A stretch of DNA of 64,000 nucleotides from Paraburkholderia metrosideri (GCF_904848625.1 NZ_CAJHCP010000010.1:235694-299693); one strand, 5' to 3'; positions 50,479-60,666 are shown, counted from the stretch's first letter. Notes: a model not told the origin generated them from the sequence alone. Numbers and translations are program-made.

Positions 50479-51645
50479 ATGAAGCGCCTTTCTCTTTTCG
50501 CCTTGTCGGCCGGTCTTCTTTTCGCGGCTGGCGCTCAAGCGCAAAACAGCGTCACGCTGTATGGCATCGTCGATGCCGGCATTGCCTATGTCCACAATGC
50601 GCAAGGCGCGAACGGCCTGAATCAGTCGACGCTGGTGAAATTCAGCAGCGGCAATATGTCGGGCAGCCGTTGGGGGCTGAAGGGCACCGAAGACCTCGGC
50701 GGCGGTCTCGCGGCAGTGTTTCAACTGGAGAACGGCTTTAACGTCGGCACCGGCGCGCTCGGCCAGGGCGGCCGCGAATTCGGCCGCAAGGCAGTCGTGG
50801 GTCTGTCGAGCAATACGTGGGGTACGGTTACGCTGGGACGTCAATACGACCCGATCGTCGACCTCGTGCAAGGCCTCACGGAAGACAACTACTTTGGCGG
50901 CGTGTTCGGCTCGCCAGGCGATCTGGACAACTACGACAACAGCTTGCGCGTGAGCAACTCCGTCAAGTACGTGAGCCCGTCGTTCTCCGGCTTCCAGGTC
51001 GAGGCGCTGTACGGCGTGGGCGGTGTCGCCGGTGCGAGCGGCAGCGGACAGACCTATAGCTTCGGCGCCGCCTACGCGAATGGCCCGCTGTCACTGGGTG
51101 CTGGCTACTTCTACGCGAATGGCGGCAACACCACCACAGCTGACGTGCGGACGTGGACCAGCAGTTCGGATTCGCTGTTCAACACGGTGATCAACTCCGG
51201 CTTCGCGAGCGCGAAGTCGATCCAGATCGTGCGCGTGGGCGGCCAGTACGCGATTGGCGCGGCTACCGTCGGTGCGGCGTATTCGAACACGCAATACGGT
51301 AGCGACGGCTTCTCCACATTCCGCGACACCGCGAAGTTCAACAACGGTTCGCTGTTCGTCAACTATCAGATCACCCCGGCGGTACGTGCGGGCGTCGGCT
51401 ACAACTACACGTCGCTGACGGGGCCGAGCTCCGCCCATTACAACCAGGTCAACCTGGGAGCGGATTACGCGCTGTCCGCGCGCACCGATCTGTATGCGCT
51501 GGCCGGTTATCAGAAGGCGAGCGGCAACACGCTGAACGCGAGCGGCAAAGTGGTGGGCGCACAGGCGTCGATTGGCGATCTGGGCGTGAACTCAGGGACC
51601 GACAGCCAGGCGCTCGCGCTTGTCGGTATCCGTCACAAGTTCTGA
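50479..51645 (+). CDS. Outer-membrane porin
   Basis: 388 residues. The signal peptide MKRLSLFALSAGLLFAAGAQ ends near AQA. The mature barrel starts QNSVTLYGIVDAGIAYV and includes SGSRWGLKGTEDLGGGLAAV, ending ALVGIRHKF with terminal Phe, the Burkholderia general porin pattern. It is single and ends in a hairpin. Confidence 0.95.
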   Translation: MKRLSLFALSAGLLFAAGAQAQNSVTLYGIVDAGIAYVHNAQGANGLNQSTLVKFSSGNMSGSRWGLKGTEDLGGGLAAVFQLENGFNVGTGALGQGGREFGRKAVVGLSSNTWGTVTLGRQYDPIVDLVQGLTEDNYFGGVFGSPGDLDNYDNSLRVSNSVKYVSPSFSGFQVEALYGVGGVAGASGSGQTYSFGAAYANGPLSLGAGYFYANGGNTTTADVRTWTSSSDSLFNTVINSGFASAKSIQIVRVGGQYAIGAATVGAAYSNTQYGSDGFSTFRDTAKFNNGSLFVNYQITPAVRAGVGYNYTSLTGPSSAHYNQVNLGADYALSARTDLYALAGYQKASGNTLNASGKVVGAQASIGDLGVNSGTDSQALALVGIRHKF

Positions 51646-51654
51646 TTGGTGGCT

Positions 51655-51690
51655 TGAATGACCCGGCGGTGAGCAGCGTTGGGTCATTCA
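51655..51690 (+). terminator. Hairpin after the porin gene
   Basis: A 10-bp perfect stem TGAATGACCC/GGGTCATTCA with a 16-nt loop, 10 bp past the stop. No T run follows. Confidence 0.6.
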
Positions 51691-51707
51691 GATTCGCTTC
51701 GCGGACG

Positions 51708-52242
51708 AAAGGTGAGGTTTTTCAGGAGCCGAACGTCGTGCTGCGAACCGTGAGCCTGAGCACTATGGTTTCGCTCACCCTTTGAACTCCGTGCCTGCAT
51801 GTGCGGCTCGAACCGCCGCCAGGCAGGCGTTTGCGGAACCCTCTCCGGCGAACCTTCAAGGTTCGCGTCAAGCCGCCAGGCGCACATAAGCCGCGAATGA
51901 TGGGCTTACAACGCCACGAATAGCCGACAGAAGGGCGAATTTGCTGGTTCGCACGGCATTGCGCAGCGCGAAAACGAGCAATTAATCCGAAATTCACTGC
52001 GGCTGACGAGGCAATTTCCCGCTTATCAGCATGCCCTCGCCAGCCTTCGTATTCAGGCTGCCTCGCGGCACCCAAAGGTGAGGGTTTGCGGGAGTGGCCC
52101 ATTTCGGTCCTTCACCATCAAGCCCAGCATGGCTTTGCGTCCTGCCCCCAAGCTGCAAAGGTGAGGGTTTTCGGGAGCAACCTGGCGCGTACCTCGCGCC
52201 AGTCCCGCACCGCTTCGTGTGAAAGGTGAGCTTTTTCGGGGG
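51708..52242 (-). repeat. Four distal iterons, mostly canonical type
   Basis: AAAGGTGAGGTTTTTCAGGA at 51708, AAAGGTGAGGGTTTGCGGGA at 52074, AAAGGTGAGGGTTTTCGGGA at 52157 and AAAGGTGAGCTTTTTCGGGG at 52222. All are inverted relative to the origin array. They occupy the 624-bp gap between the porin and SDR genes, which otherwise shows no gene. Confidence 0.92.
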
Positions 52243-52269
52243 TCGAGGGCGAGCTTACCGCGTTGCTGG

Positions 52270-53028
52270 TCAGGCTGCGCCGGCGATCTCGCGAATGTCG
52301 GCGACCGGCGTCTGGCCGAACGCGTCGCTGAGCGCGTAATCGACCAGTTGGGCTGCGCATTGCTCCGGCGACGACAACTGCCCATTGCGCTTGAGGTCTT
52401 CGAATTTCGCGCGCATCGGGAACTGTTCCTCTTTGCTGCCACGAATCTCCGCCTGCATGTTCGTATCGATCACACCCGGCGCAAGCGAGCAGATGCGCAG
52501 CGCGCGGTTAGCGTCGAGCACGACCGCGCGCGCGTGATGATCGAGCGCGGCTTTCGTCGCACAGTAGATGTTCCAGCCCGCATAGGCATTGCGCGCCGCG
52601 CCGCTGGAAATGTGGACGATGCGCCGGTCGTTCGCGTCGACAGCGGCTGCGGCAAGCGCGCTGGCCAGCATCAACGGTGTCGCTACGTTGAGGCTCACGG
52701 CGCTCGCGATGGCCGCCGGGTCTTGCCCTTCGATCGGCCCAATCGGCTGCACCATGCCCGCGTTGTTGATCAGCAGAACCGTTTGCGCACCGCTGACGAA
52801 AGCACGCAACGCGTCGGTCGCGAGCCATTGCGCTACGCGCGCCGGCTCGGCGAGTTCCAGTTCGATTTCTTCGAGTTGCGCAGGAAAGCGCGTTTTGAGT
52901 GTGGCATGACGCGAGCGCGACAGGCCCAGCACCGTGACGCCGCGCGCGAGCAGTTGTTCGGCGAGCGCCGCACCGAGGCCGCGGTTGTGACCGGTGACGA
53001 TCGCGCGAATCGGAGTAGAGGAGGTCAT
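52270..53028 (-). CDS. Short-chain dehydrogenase/reductase
   Basis: 252 residues from MTSSTPIRAIVTG; AAGGAA lies 7 nt upstream. Nucleotide loop TGHNRGLGAAL, NNAG motif, catalytic Ser region HISSGAARNAYAG and YCATK (catalytic Tyr and Lys) are all present, so it is an active-type classical SDR. The substrate is unknown. It lies beside a GlxA-type regulator on the same strand. Confidence 0.92.
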   Translation of the reverse strand: MTSSTPIRAIVTGHNRGLGAALAEQLLARGVTVLGLSRSRHATLKTRFPAQLEEIELELAEPARVAQWLATDALRAFVSGAQTVLLINNAGMVQPIGPIEGQDPAAIASAVSLNVATPLMLASALAAAAVDANDRRIVHISSGAARNAYAGWNIYCATKAALDHHARAVVLDANRALRICSLAPGVIDTNMQAEIRGSKEEQFPMRAKFEDLKRNGQLSSPEQCAAQLVDYALSDAFGQTPVADIREIAGAA

Positions 53029-53118
53029 GTCGTTCCTTGTGATCGATGGCATTGCAGAGGCAAAGGTTGCCATTTTCTCACGTCGTGTTCGGGTGGCCTG
53101 CGTTGCCGGTGGCCGTGC

Positions 53119-54081
53119 TCACACCGTCCTAAAGCGTTCGCGATACTGCATCGGCGTGACGCCGATGCGTTTGGTAAACACAATGCGCATCCGGTCGGCC
53201 GTACCGAAACCGCAATCGTACGCAATGGCCTTCAGCACCGCCCCGCTGCTTTCGAGCAGTTTGCGCGCGGCATCCACGCGCGCCCGTTCGATGAATTCAT
53301 GCGGCGTCACGCCGGTTTCCTGCACGAACACGCGCGCGAAGTTGCGTGCGCTCATCCCCGCGACATCCGCGAGTTGCTTCACGGTGAAGCTCTCGCTGAT
53401 CTTTTGCATGACGTGCGCCTGGACTTTGGCGACGGGCGATGTGTCGTCGGCCGGCGCTGTCAGATAGGGACTGAATTGCGATTGGCCACCTTGCCGCTGG
53501 GCGAACACGACTAGCCGTTTGGCGACCGCCAGGGCGGTATGCGGCCCATGATCTTCCGCCACCAGCGCGAGCGACAGGTCGATACCGGCTGTCACACCCG
53601 CCGATGTGACGAGCGGTCCGTCGCGCAGATAGATGCGGTCGAAATCGACGCGTGCTTCGGGAAACTGCGCGGCCAGTTGCGCCGCATGCTGCCAGTGGGT
53701 CGTGACATTGCGGGCGTCGAGCAATCCCGCATGGCCGAGCGCGAACGCGCCTGTGCAGATCGAGCCGTAACGGTGGCAACGCGTCGCGACGTTGGTCAGC
53801 CAGTCCAGCAGCCGTGCGTCGGGCACAGGGTCGTGAGGCAGCGCGGGGCCGCCTGCAACCAGCGCGAGGTCGAATGGGCCTGGGGCCTGGTCGAAGGTTG
53901 CGTCGGCGACTAGCGTCATGCCGTTGGATGCGCGTAGCGGGGCGGGTTCTGCGCTCAGCAGTTTGACCTCGTAGCGAGCGTCAGGCGCGATAAAGCCGTT
54001 GGCTTCGGAAAAAACGTCGACCGGACCGGCGACATCGAGCGCCTGCACGCCAGGAAAGATCGCGATCGCGACGGTGGGCAT
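53119..54081 (-). CDS. GlxA-family regulator (DJ-1/PfpI domain plus AraC HTH)
   Basis: 320 residues. The N-terminal DJ-1/PfpI-like domain (about 1-180) carries the nucleophile-elbow Cys in GSICTGAFALGHAG. The C-terminal AraC-type double HTH (about 215-320) includes VKQLADVAGMSARNFARVF and GFGTADRMRIVF. Such regulators often control amidase or nitrogen-compound genes. It is divergent from the HD hydrolase gene, a likely target. Confidence 0.94.
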   Translation of the reverse strand: MPTVAIAIFPGVQALDVAGPVDVFSEANGFIAPDARYEVKLLSAEPAPLRASNGMTLVADATFDQAPGPFDLALVAGGPALPHDPVPDARLLDWLTNVATRCHRYGSICTGAFALGHAGLLDARNVTTHWQHAAQLAAQFPEARVDFDRIYLRDGPLVTSAGVTAGIDLSLALVAEDHGPHTALAVAKRLVVFAQRQGGQSQFSPYLTAPADDTSPVAKVQAHVMQKISESFTVKQLADVAGMSARNFARVFVQETGVTPHEFIERARVDAARKLLESSGAVLKAIAYDCGFGTADRMRIVFTKRIGVTPMQYRERFRTV

Positions 54082-54331
54082 CGAAAGAATTCCTTTGACG
54101 GTGGACGGAATCAGCAGCCACGGCAGTCAACACCGTGTGGTTGGCAGTGTTCAACGGTGCCCGGCGATTGTCCGTCACAGCGCGTTAGCCAATACTGCAC
54201 TTCATCGGACACGCAGCGTGAAACGCACGAAAAAGCGCCGCGGACCAGCATACCAAACGCGCTTCCAGGCGACAAAGCAACCAGCGGCAAAGCGCGTTCC
54301 GTTCACTCGAACCCGTTACGGAGAAGATCAC

Positions 54332-54970
54332 ATGACCACGATTGCAGGCATTCAGATTCCCGACAGCATGATGGCGCGCGAAGCCACCCAACTGGTGCGC
54401 GACACCGAAACCGAATTGCTGTATCACCACTCACGTCGCGTGTTTCTGTTCGGCTCGCTGGCCGGCGAGCGCAAACAGTTGAAGTACGACCCCGAACTGC
54501 TGTACATCGGAGCGATGTTTCACGATATGGGACTCGTTGCGCCTTATAGCAGCGAACACGACCGCTTCGAAGTGGACGGCGCGAACGCGGCGCGCGCCTT
54601 CTTGCAGCGTCACGGCATTGGCGAGGATGACATCGATCAGGTGTGGAATTCGATCGCCTTGCATACGACGCCCGGCATTCCGCAGCATATGAAACCGGTG
54701 GTCGCACTGGTCACGGCAGGTGTCGAAATGGACGTGCTGGGGCTGGCCTATAGCGAGTTCAGCGAGCATCAGCGTCACGAAGTGATTCATGCGCATCCGC
54801 GCGGCGCGCATTTCAAGGAAGGCATTATCGACGCGTTCGCGCACGGCACGATCCACAAGCCGGAGACGACGTTCGGCAACGTGAAGGCGGACGTGCTGGC
54901 GTTGAAAGACCCGCATTACCATCGCGAGAATTTTTGCACGATGATTCTTGGGTCGGCGTGGAAGGATTGA
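54332..54970 (+). CDS. HD-domain hydrolase (cyanamide hydratase-like)
   Basis: 212 residues from MTTIAGIQIPDSMMA; GGAGAAG precedes the ATG. Metal ligands of the HD fold are visible in YHHSRRVFLFG, GAMFHDMGL and a later IALHTTPGIPQHM. The pattern fits the cyanamide hydratase (Ddi2-like) branch rather than nucleotide HD hydrolases. It is divergent from a GlxA-type regulator. Exact substrate is not proven by the sequence. Confidence 0.85.
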   Translation: MTTIAGIQIPDSMMAREATQLVRDTETELLYHHSRRVFLFGSLAGERKQLKYDPELLYIGAMFHDMGLVAPYSSEHDRFEVDGANAARAFLQRHGIGEDDIDQVWNSIALHTTPGIPQHMKPVVALVTAGVEMDVLGLAYSEFSEHQRHEVIHAHPRGAHFKEGIIDAFAHGTIHKPETTFGNVKADVLALKDPHYHRENFCTMILGSAWKD

Positions 54971-55443
54971 GGAGGAAAGCCGTGATGACGGCGGTGCCTT
55001 ATGCTGGCGCGCATGCCGCGTGGAGCGGAAGTGCACGCGGCTGCGCCGGCGGCGGATTAATCAGCCGCATCAATTACTTGATAGTGCTGTGCGCAAGGTG
55101 TCCGCAGGCCTGGCGATTAAAGTTTGTGGACAAAGAGAGCATTAGAGTGATGACGAGGAAAGCGGAGAATTCAGGCTAGCTGTCAATGGAACAGCGGGTA
55201 CGAAGAGATATCAGTGAGAAATCAGTCGTGTATTAGCCGCGCTTCCAGTTGAATTCATCGTCGCCGTAATTCAGCAATGTCTGTCAGATTTTTGCCGGCT
55301 TTCTTGCGCGATTTGTCAGGATGCGAGCAGCGTTGGCTGTGAAACTGTTGAAATTAATAATTACAAGAGTTATCTGATTTTTCATCCGGTGAGATCTCCA
55401 TATGGTGCTTGAGCGTTAAACAAGTACAGCAATAGGAAGGACG
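54971..55443. other. Intergenic region before the Rhs gene
   Basis: It holds a dispersed repeat at 55067-55136 and a lower-GC segment at 55180-55430, typical of the flanks of acquired Rhs genes. No gene recognised. Confidence 0.5.
55067..55136 (+). repeat. Dispersed intergenic repeat, copy 1
   Basis: About 70 bp shared with 63118-63184, including TAGTGCTGTGCGC followed by an AGNTGTCCNCAGGC-type segment. It ends in TGTGGACAA, a near DnaA-box sequence. Confidence 0.8.
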
Positions 55444-57836
55444 ATGGAAAATAAAATATCCAGAAATGGGGCGGTGGGCATATTCGCACGCCTGCTTTGC
55501 ACTGTTCGCAGCGACATTCGGGGCAAATGCCGAAGGTGGAGACGTCGTGTGCGCCCCGCTCTATTCGCGATCCGGAGCGATACAAGGGTCGTCGTCCTGC
55601 TTTGCAACAGCGTGGGGTAATACACCGATCAATTTATCGAACCACTACTGCGTCAACGAGCCGTCGCGGATTACCAGATGGTGCGGCATGCCGCCGGATG
55701 ACGTGAGTGCCGATAACAGTTGCTCTGTAGCCGATCCGGTATACGCGACGTCGGGTGCAACAACGATCAGCGAAGTTGACTTTCACAGCGGCGACGATCG
55801 ACCTTTCATATTCAGTCGAACTTATCGGGCTCGCCCAACAACGAGAGCAGATGCTGGCTTTGGGTCGCTTTGGGTTCACAATTGGCAGCGCCAACTCAAT
55901 CTGGCAAACGTGAACAGCACGCCGCCGCGGATCACCGCATACCGAGAAAATGGCAACCCGGTCACGTTCGGCAAAGTGTTGGCAGTATGGCGTCCTGTGG
56001 ATGGAACACCGCTGACTCTGACACAAGCAGCGTCGGCCTGGACGCTGGAGGACTTGACTAATGGAAGTCTGGAATCCTATTCCACAAAGGGCATTCTACA
56101 GTCCGTTTCGGAACACGACGGTCGTGTCGCCACGCTTACATATAGTGATGCCAGTACTCCGGGGTCAATTGCGCCCGGAGCTGGGCTGCTCATCGCCGTG
56201 TCCGACCATGCAAAGGCATTGAACGCTCACTACGACATAACTGTTCGGCTCTCCTATGATGCGAAGTCACGCATTTCCCAGATGTCTGACTCGACAGGAA
56301 ACGTTACGCAGTACAGCTATGACGCGTACAACAATCTCGTTTTCCGTCATTTGGCCTGATGGCAATGTCCGCCGCTATGCCTACGAAGATCCGAGATTTA
56401 CTAGCGCTCTAACCGGTGTTGTTGACGAAACAGGGACGCGCGTTGCGACTTGGACCTATGACGCAATGGGGCGGGCGACGGCGGTAACACATCCTGATTC
56501 GCAGCAGAACGTGACATTTGCGTACGGCGCTGACGCGTCAACTATAACCAGCAATCGGCGAACGACGACCATTAATTTCTCTTCGATAGGAGGCGCGACG
56601 CGCACCACGGGAAGCGACGCGGGCTATCAGATTGGCTGGGATGCGTCAGGCAGACTGGTCAGTGATATCGCGCCGTACGGGAAAAACGTTCAGTACGCGT
56701 ACGATGATAGCAATCGACCCATCCGGGCGACCTCAATTAATTCTTCCACTGGCCTGGCGACGATGTCGGTACGTTACCAGGACACAACGAGTCTGCGTCC
56801 GTATATGGTCGCTTCTCCTGGATAGCTGCGCACATATGTGTATGACGGTAATGGGAATCCGATCGGCATTAGCGAAAGACCGACTACGGACTCGACAGGG
56901 GAAAAGGGATTTGCCGCGACGCTTGCAGATTTGCCGGTTCGCAGTTATGGACTTGTGTTCGATACATTGAACCAGTTGTCATTTGCTCAGATGTACGTTG
57001 ATGGTCAACTGACCGGCGAGTGGAGTCTTACGCGTGATGTGACCGGGAATTTCAGGTCTATCGTCGACAGGAAGAGCGACAATGTCTTCGCAGTTATGGC
57101 ACGAGACTCCGTACATCGGCCGATTGAATTCAGTGGCTTGGGTTTTACTGCGAATCCGTACTATGACGTGCGCGGCCGTCTCATCGGTTTCAACTATTAC
57201 GAAGAGGCAAGTCCGCAGAATGGGAACACTAAGCGCGCTCTGAAGGTCAACTACACTTATGCCGCAAATGGAGTGCTGATTGCACGAACGGGTACGGTGT
57301 CGACGAATCTTGGACCGGACACGATCGTCAGCGGCGACGAAATTGACAAATGGCTCGGTAACGTAGAATCAGGGATCATCCCGGCCGCGCCACTGTCAGG
57401 GATGGTTGCCGCGATGGGCAATCTGCGTTTGGCTCAAGAACTGGGACTGGAGCCAGTGTGCCCGGAGTGTGCGATTCTCGCGGGCGCTCGCTTTGCTTGG
57501 CTGGTGTTTCAGATATCCAGAGACCCGGCGTGGGCCAGTAAGAATGGCATACCGCAAGCCATAGAGGCAAAGCAATGCAAGCCGACGACGGGCAACAGCG
57601 CGTCAGACATCGTATTCAAACGCGACCACTATATAAACCGCGCCCAGCGCGACGGCCTCAATCTTGATCACGCGGAGGCGCAAGTGGCCGACGAGATCAG
57701 TGCGATCAGGACAGATATGCTCCCAGGTACAAATACTATTAAGCAGATTACTGTAGATGGGCGTCCGGTGGAGTTCCGTGCGTTCGTACGGGGAGACGGC
57801 CAAGTGAACGTCGGAACAATTTTTGTGGTGAAGTGA
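55444..57836 (+). pseudogene. Rhs-family polymorphic toxin gene, disrupted
   Basis: It encodes an exported Rhs protein of about 790 residues. A DUF6531-like start (SVADPVYATSGATTISEVDF) and YD repeats (TQYSYDAYNNL, ATWTYDAMGRATAV, RTYVYDGNGNPIG) are followed by a variable C-terminal segment. Lesions: a frame change at the TTTT run 56340-56343, where YDAYNNLV must shift to continue SVIWPDGNVRRY, and an in-frame TAG at 56823-56825. A third shift near 55490 is possible, since the best ribosome site (AGGAAGG) serves ATG 55444 in another frame than the body. The toxin-like end (RDHYINRAQRDGLNLDH...) is not recognised. Confidence 0.85.
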
Positions 57837-58210
57837 TGCTAAGAGAACTTACTGACAATGAGAGAAATTTTATCCGTGGAGTAGCTTCCAGGCTCGATCC
57901 GGATGCCAGGCACAAGCTTCTCTTTGACTTGGACCGTGCACGTGCGCTGCCCACTCTCAAGGATGGATCGTTAATCGAACTCCACATTGATGGCTATCAG
58001 CGCCCTTCTCATGTTGGCCAGCATTCTTTTCCATTTGAAGGGCGGTTAGTTGATGCAGACGGCGCGGAGGTCTGCGTTTTACTGTTTGCTGATCCAGACG
58101 ATCGGCTACTTGAACTTGAATTTTTACGGTGGGGAGATGGCGACTTGCAAGGGCCTGATTGGACGACGCTTCAGATAGTCTCCAAGCCATTGCCCATTGG
58201 GAAGCGGTAG
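57836..58210 (+). CDS. Putative immunity protein for the Rhs C-terminal toxin
   Basis: 124 residues. Its ATG overlaps the Rhs stop by one base (TGATG), the usual toxin-immunity layout. It is acidic overall (ELTDNERNFIRGV, DADGAEVCVLLFADPDDRLLELEF) with no signal peptide, as expected for a cytoplasmic inhibitor. It resembles small DUF6984-like proteins in my recollection, but I am not sure. It remains intact although the Rhs gene is broken. Confidence 0.7.
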   Translation: MLRELTDNERNFIRGVASRLDPDARHKLLFDLDRARALPTLKDGSLIELHIDGYQRPSHVGQHSFPFEGRLVDADGAEVCVLLFADPDDRLLELEFLRWGDGDLQGPDWTTLQIVSKPLPIGKR

Positions 58211-58410
58211 GATTGAATCTTTCCACAATTTTTTTGTGCGACGCGAAGAGGAGGGCCGAAGCCGTCGGTGCCCAGCACAGTCAGGTAGCGCGTTAGCATG
58301 CCCGGCTACGTCACGCTGTTCGAAATCGAGAACAGCCAAACCGTGGCCGTGCTAGCCGTGCGCGATCAGCTAGGGGATGATGACCACTGACAGAACTCCC
58401 GGCGCCCGCC

Positions 58411-59367
58411 ATGGTCCTCAAAAACCTGCTTAGAAGGCTCGACCTCACCACGCTGCAACTCTTTCTCGCCGTCTACGAAGAAGGCACGCTCACGCGGGCC
58501 GCCGAGCGTGAGGCGATTGCCGTCTCCGCCGCGAGCAAGCGCCTGCTCGAACTCGAACAGGCGGTCGGCGCCACGCTGTTCCAGCGCAACGCGCGCGGCA
58601 TGACACTAACGCCGGCCGGCGAAACGCTGCTGCACCACGCGCGCCGCGTCTTGCGTGACATCGAAAATATCGGCATCGAACTGGCGGGACACGCGAGCGG
58701 CGTGCGCGGTTACGTGCGGATGATGGCCAATCTGTCGGCAATCGTCGAATTTCTTCCCGAAGACTTGCGCGCGTTCCAGTTGCAGCACGAGCGCGTCAAG
58801 CTCGATCTCGAAGAGCGGCCGAGCGGCGGCGTGGTCGAAGCCGTCGACGATAGCCTCGCCGACCTCGGCATCTGCTCCGGCGACGCCGATACGCACGAAC
58901 TGCAGGTCACGCATTACCGGCGTGATTCGCTGATGGTCGTGATGCGTGACGATCATCAACTGGCGGCGCGACAGAGTGTGGCTTTCGCCGAGACGCTCGA
59001 CGGCGATCACGTCGGCTTGCACGCCGCGAGTTCGATCAACGCCCGCACGCATATGGCTGCGCGGCAGGCTGGCAAGCCGTTGCGCTTGCGGATCCACGTG
59101 CCGGGGTTCGATGCGGTCTGCCGGATGGTGCAGGCCGGAATGGGCGTCGGCGTGTTGCCCAGGAAGGTGTACGAGTTGATGGGCGAGCCGCTCGGTTTGG
59201 TCGGTGTTCCGCTGGAGGACGACTGGTCCGAACGCAGCCTCGTACTAGTGGTACGCGATGTCGACGCGCTGTCTCCGGTAAGCCGCCTTTTGTTCGACCA
59301 TTTGCGCTCGATCGAGGCCACGGAGGCATCCGCAGACCAAGCACCGTCCACCGCCGCCAGGCGTTGA
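58411..59367 (+). CDS. LysR-family regulator of the CoA-transferase operon
   Basis: 318 residues. The HTH is at about 10-65 (EEGTLTRAAEREAIAVSAASKRL), followed by a two-lobed effector domain. It lies upstream of and in the same direction as the CoA transferase, HMG-CoA lyase and MFS genes, 105 bp from the first. It probably activates them in response to the imported acid. Confidence 0.93.
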   Translation: MVLKNLLRRLDLTTLQLFLAVYEEGTLTRAAEREAIAVSAASKRLLELEQAVGATLFQRNARGMTLTPAGETLLHHARRVLRDIENIGIELAGHASGVRGYVRMMANLSAIVEFLPEDLRAFQLQHERVKLDLEERPSGGVVEAVDDSLADLGICSGDADTHELQVTHYRRDSLMVVMRDDHQLAARQSVAFAETLDGDHVGLHAASSINARTHMAARQAGKPLRLRIHVPGFDAVCRMVQAGMGVGVLPRKVYELMGEPLGLVGVPLEDDWSERSLVLVVRDVDALSPVSRLLFDHLRSIEATEASADQAPSTAARR

Positions 59368-59472
59368 GCGTTCGCCATCCGCGAACGGTCGTTGGCGAAT
59401 TGCGGTTGGACGCCGCCACCGCGCCGCTCATAAGCTGTCTCTCAACACGAAACCAGCTTGGGAGACAGCACC

Positions 59473-60666
59473 ATGGGTGGACCCCTTCAGGGTATCCGCG
59501 TCGTCGAGATCGGAACTCTCATCGCCGCGCCGTTTGCCGCGCGCCTCATGGCCGAATTCGGCGCCGACGTCATCAAGATCGAAGCCCCCGAAACCGGCGA
59601 CCCCCTTCGCAAATGGCGCAAGCTGCATGAGGGCACCTCGCTCTGGTGGTATCTGCAATCGCGCAACAAGAAGTCCGTGTGCGTGAATCTGAAGTCGGCA
59701 GAGGGTGTCGAGATCGTCAAACGGCTTGCTGCGGATGCCGACGTCGTCATCGAAAATCTGCGTCCCGGCGCGCTCGAAAAGCTCGGCCTCGGCTGGGACG
59801 TCCTGCACGCAATCAACCCGAAACTGACGATGGTCCGCATCTCCGGCTACGGCCAGTCGGGACCGTATCGCGACCGGCCGGGATTCGGCGCCATCGGCGA
59901 AGCGATGGGCGGCATCCGCTACACGACCGGTGAAGTGGACGGCGCACCGGCGCGCGTCGGCGTGAGTCTCGGCGATTCGCTCGCATCGCTGCATGGCGTG
60001 ATCGGCGCGCTCATGTCGTTGCTGCGTGTGAAGACCGGACAGGGCGAAGGCCAGGTGGTCGACGTGTCGCTGGTCGAGAGCGTGTTCAATCTGATGGAGA
60101 GCCTCGTGCCCGAATACGACCTGCTCGGTCACGTGCGCGAGCGTAGTGGCGGCGCGTTGCCGGGCATCGCGCCATCCAATACCTATTGCACGGAGAACGA
60201 CGGCTACGTCGTCATCGCCGGCAACAGCGATCCGATTTTCAAACGGCTGATGCATCTGATCGGCCGCCCCGATCTCGCCGACGATCCCGCACTCGCGCAT
60301 AACGACGGACGCGCGAAGCAGTCCACGATGCTCGATCAGGCGATCACTGCATGGACCTCGCATCACGCGACTGAAGACGTGCTGGCCGCGCTCGAGCGCG
60401 CCGAAGTGCCTGCGGGGCGCATCTATTCGGTGGCCGATATCGTCGCCGATCCGCACTACCAGGCGCGCGACATGTTGCTGCCGGCGCAACTGCCTGGCGG
60501 CATGGAAGTAAAAATGCCGGGGATCGTGCCGAAGCTGTCGGACACGCCGGGCGAAGTGCGCTGGCAAGGGCCGTCACTCGGCGAGCATACAAGCAGCGTG
60601 CTTGGCGAACTGGGTTTTGCCGACGAAGATATCGAGCGGCTGCGCCGCGAAGGAGCCGTGCAATGA
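59473..60666 (+). CDS. CaiB/BaiF-family (class III) CoA transferase
   Basis: 397 residues from MGGPLQGIRVVEIG, with GGGAGA 8 nt upstream; a TTG 15 bp earlier is less likely. Class III markers include VVEIGTLIAAPFAARLMAEFGADVIKIE, NKKSVCVNLK and a likely catalytic Asp in GVSLGDSLAS. It overlaps the HMG-CoA lyase gene by 4 bp. It should activate a dicarboxylic acid as a CoA thioester for that lyase; the related human SUGCT uses glutarate and 3-hydroxy-3-methylglutarate. Confidence 0.93.
   Translation: MGGPLQGIRVVEIGTLIAAPFAARLMAEFGADVIKIEAPETGDPLRKWRKLHEGTSLWWYLQSRNKKSVCVNLKSAEGVEIVKRLAADADVVIENLRPGALEKLGLGWDVLHAINPKLTMVRISGYGQSGPYRDRPGFGAIGEAMGGIRYTTGEVDGAPARVGVSLGDSLASLHGVIGALMSLLRVKTGQGEGQVVDVSLVESVFNLMESLVPEYDLLGHVRERSGGALPGIAPSNTYCTENDGYVVIAGNSDPIFKRLMHLIGRPDLADDPALAHNDGRAKQSTMLDQAITAWTSHHATEDVLAALERAEVPAGRIYSVADIVADPHYQARDMLLPAQLPGGMEVKMPGIVPKLSDTPGEVRWQGPSLGEHTSSVLGELGFADEDIERLRREGAVQ

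Noticed and set aside
54985..55003. 18-mer TGACGGCGGTGCCTTATG shared with the MFS gene near 62607
   Set aside because: Flanking sequences do not align. It could be a chance match or tiny duplication, with nothing else to support it.
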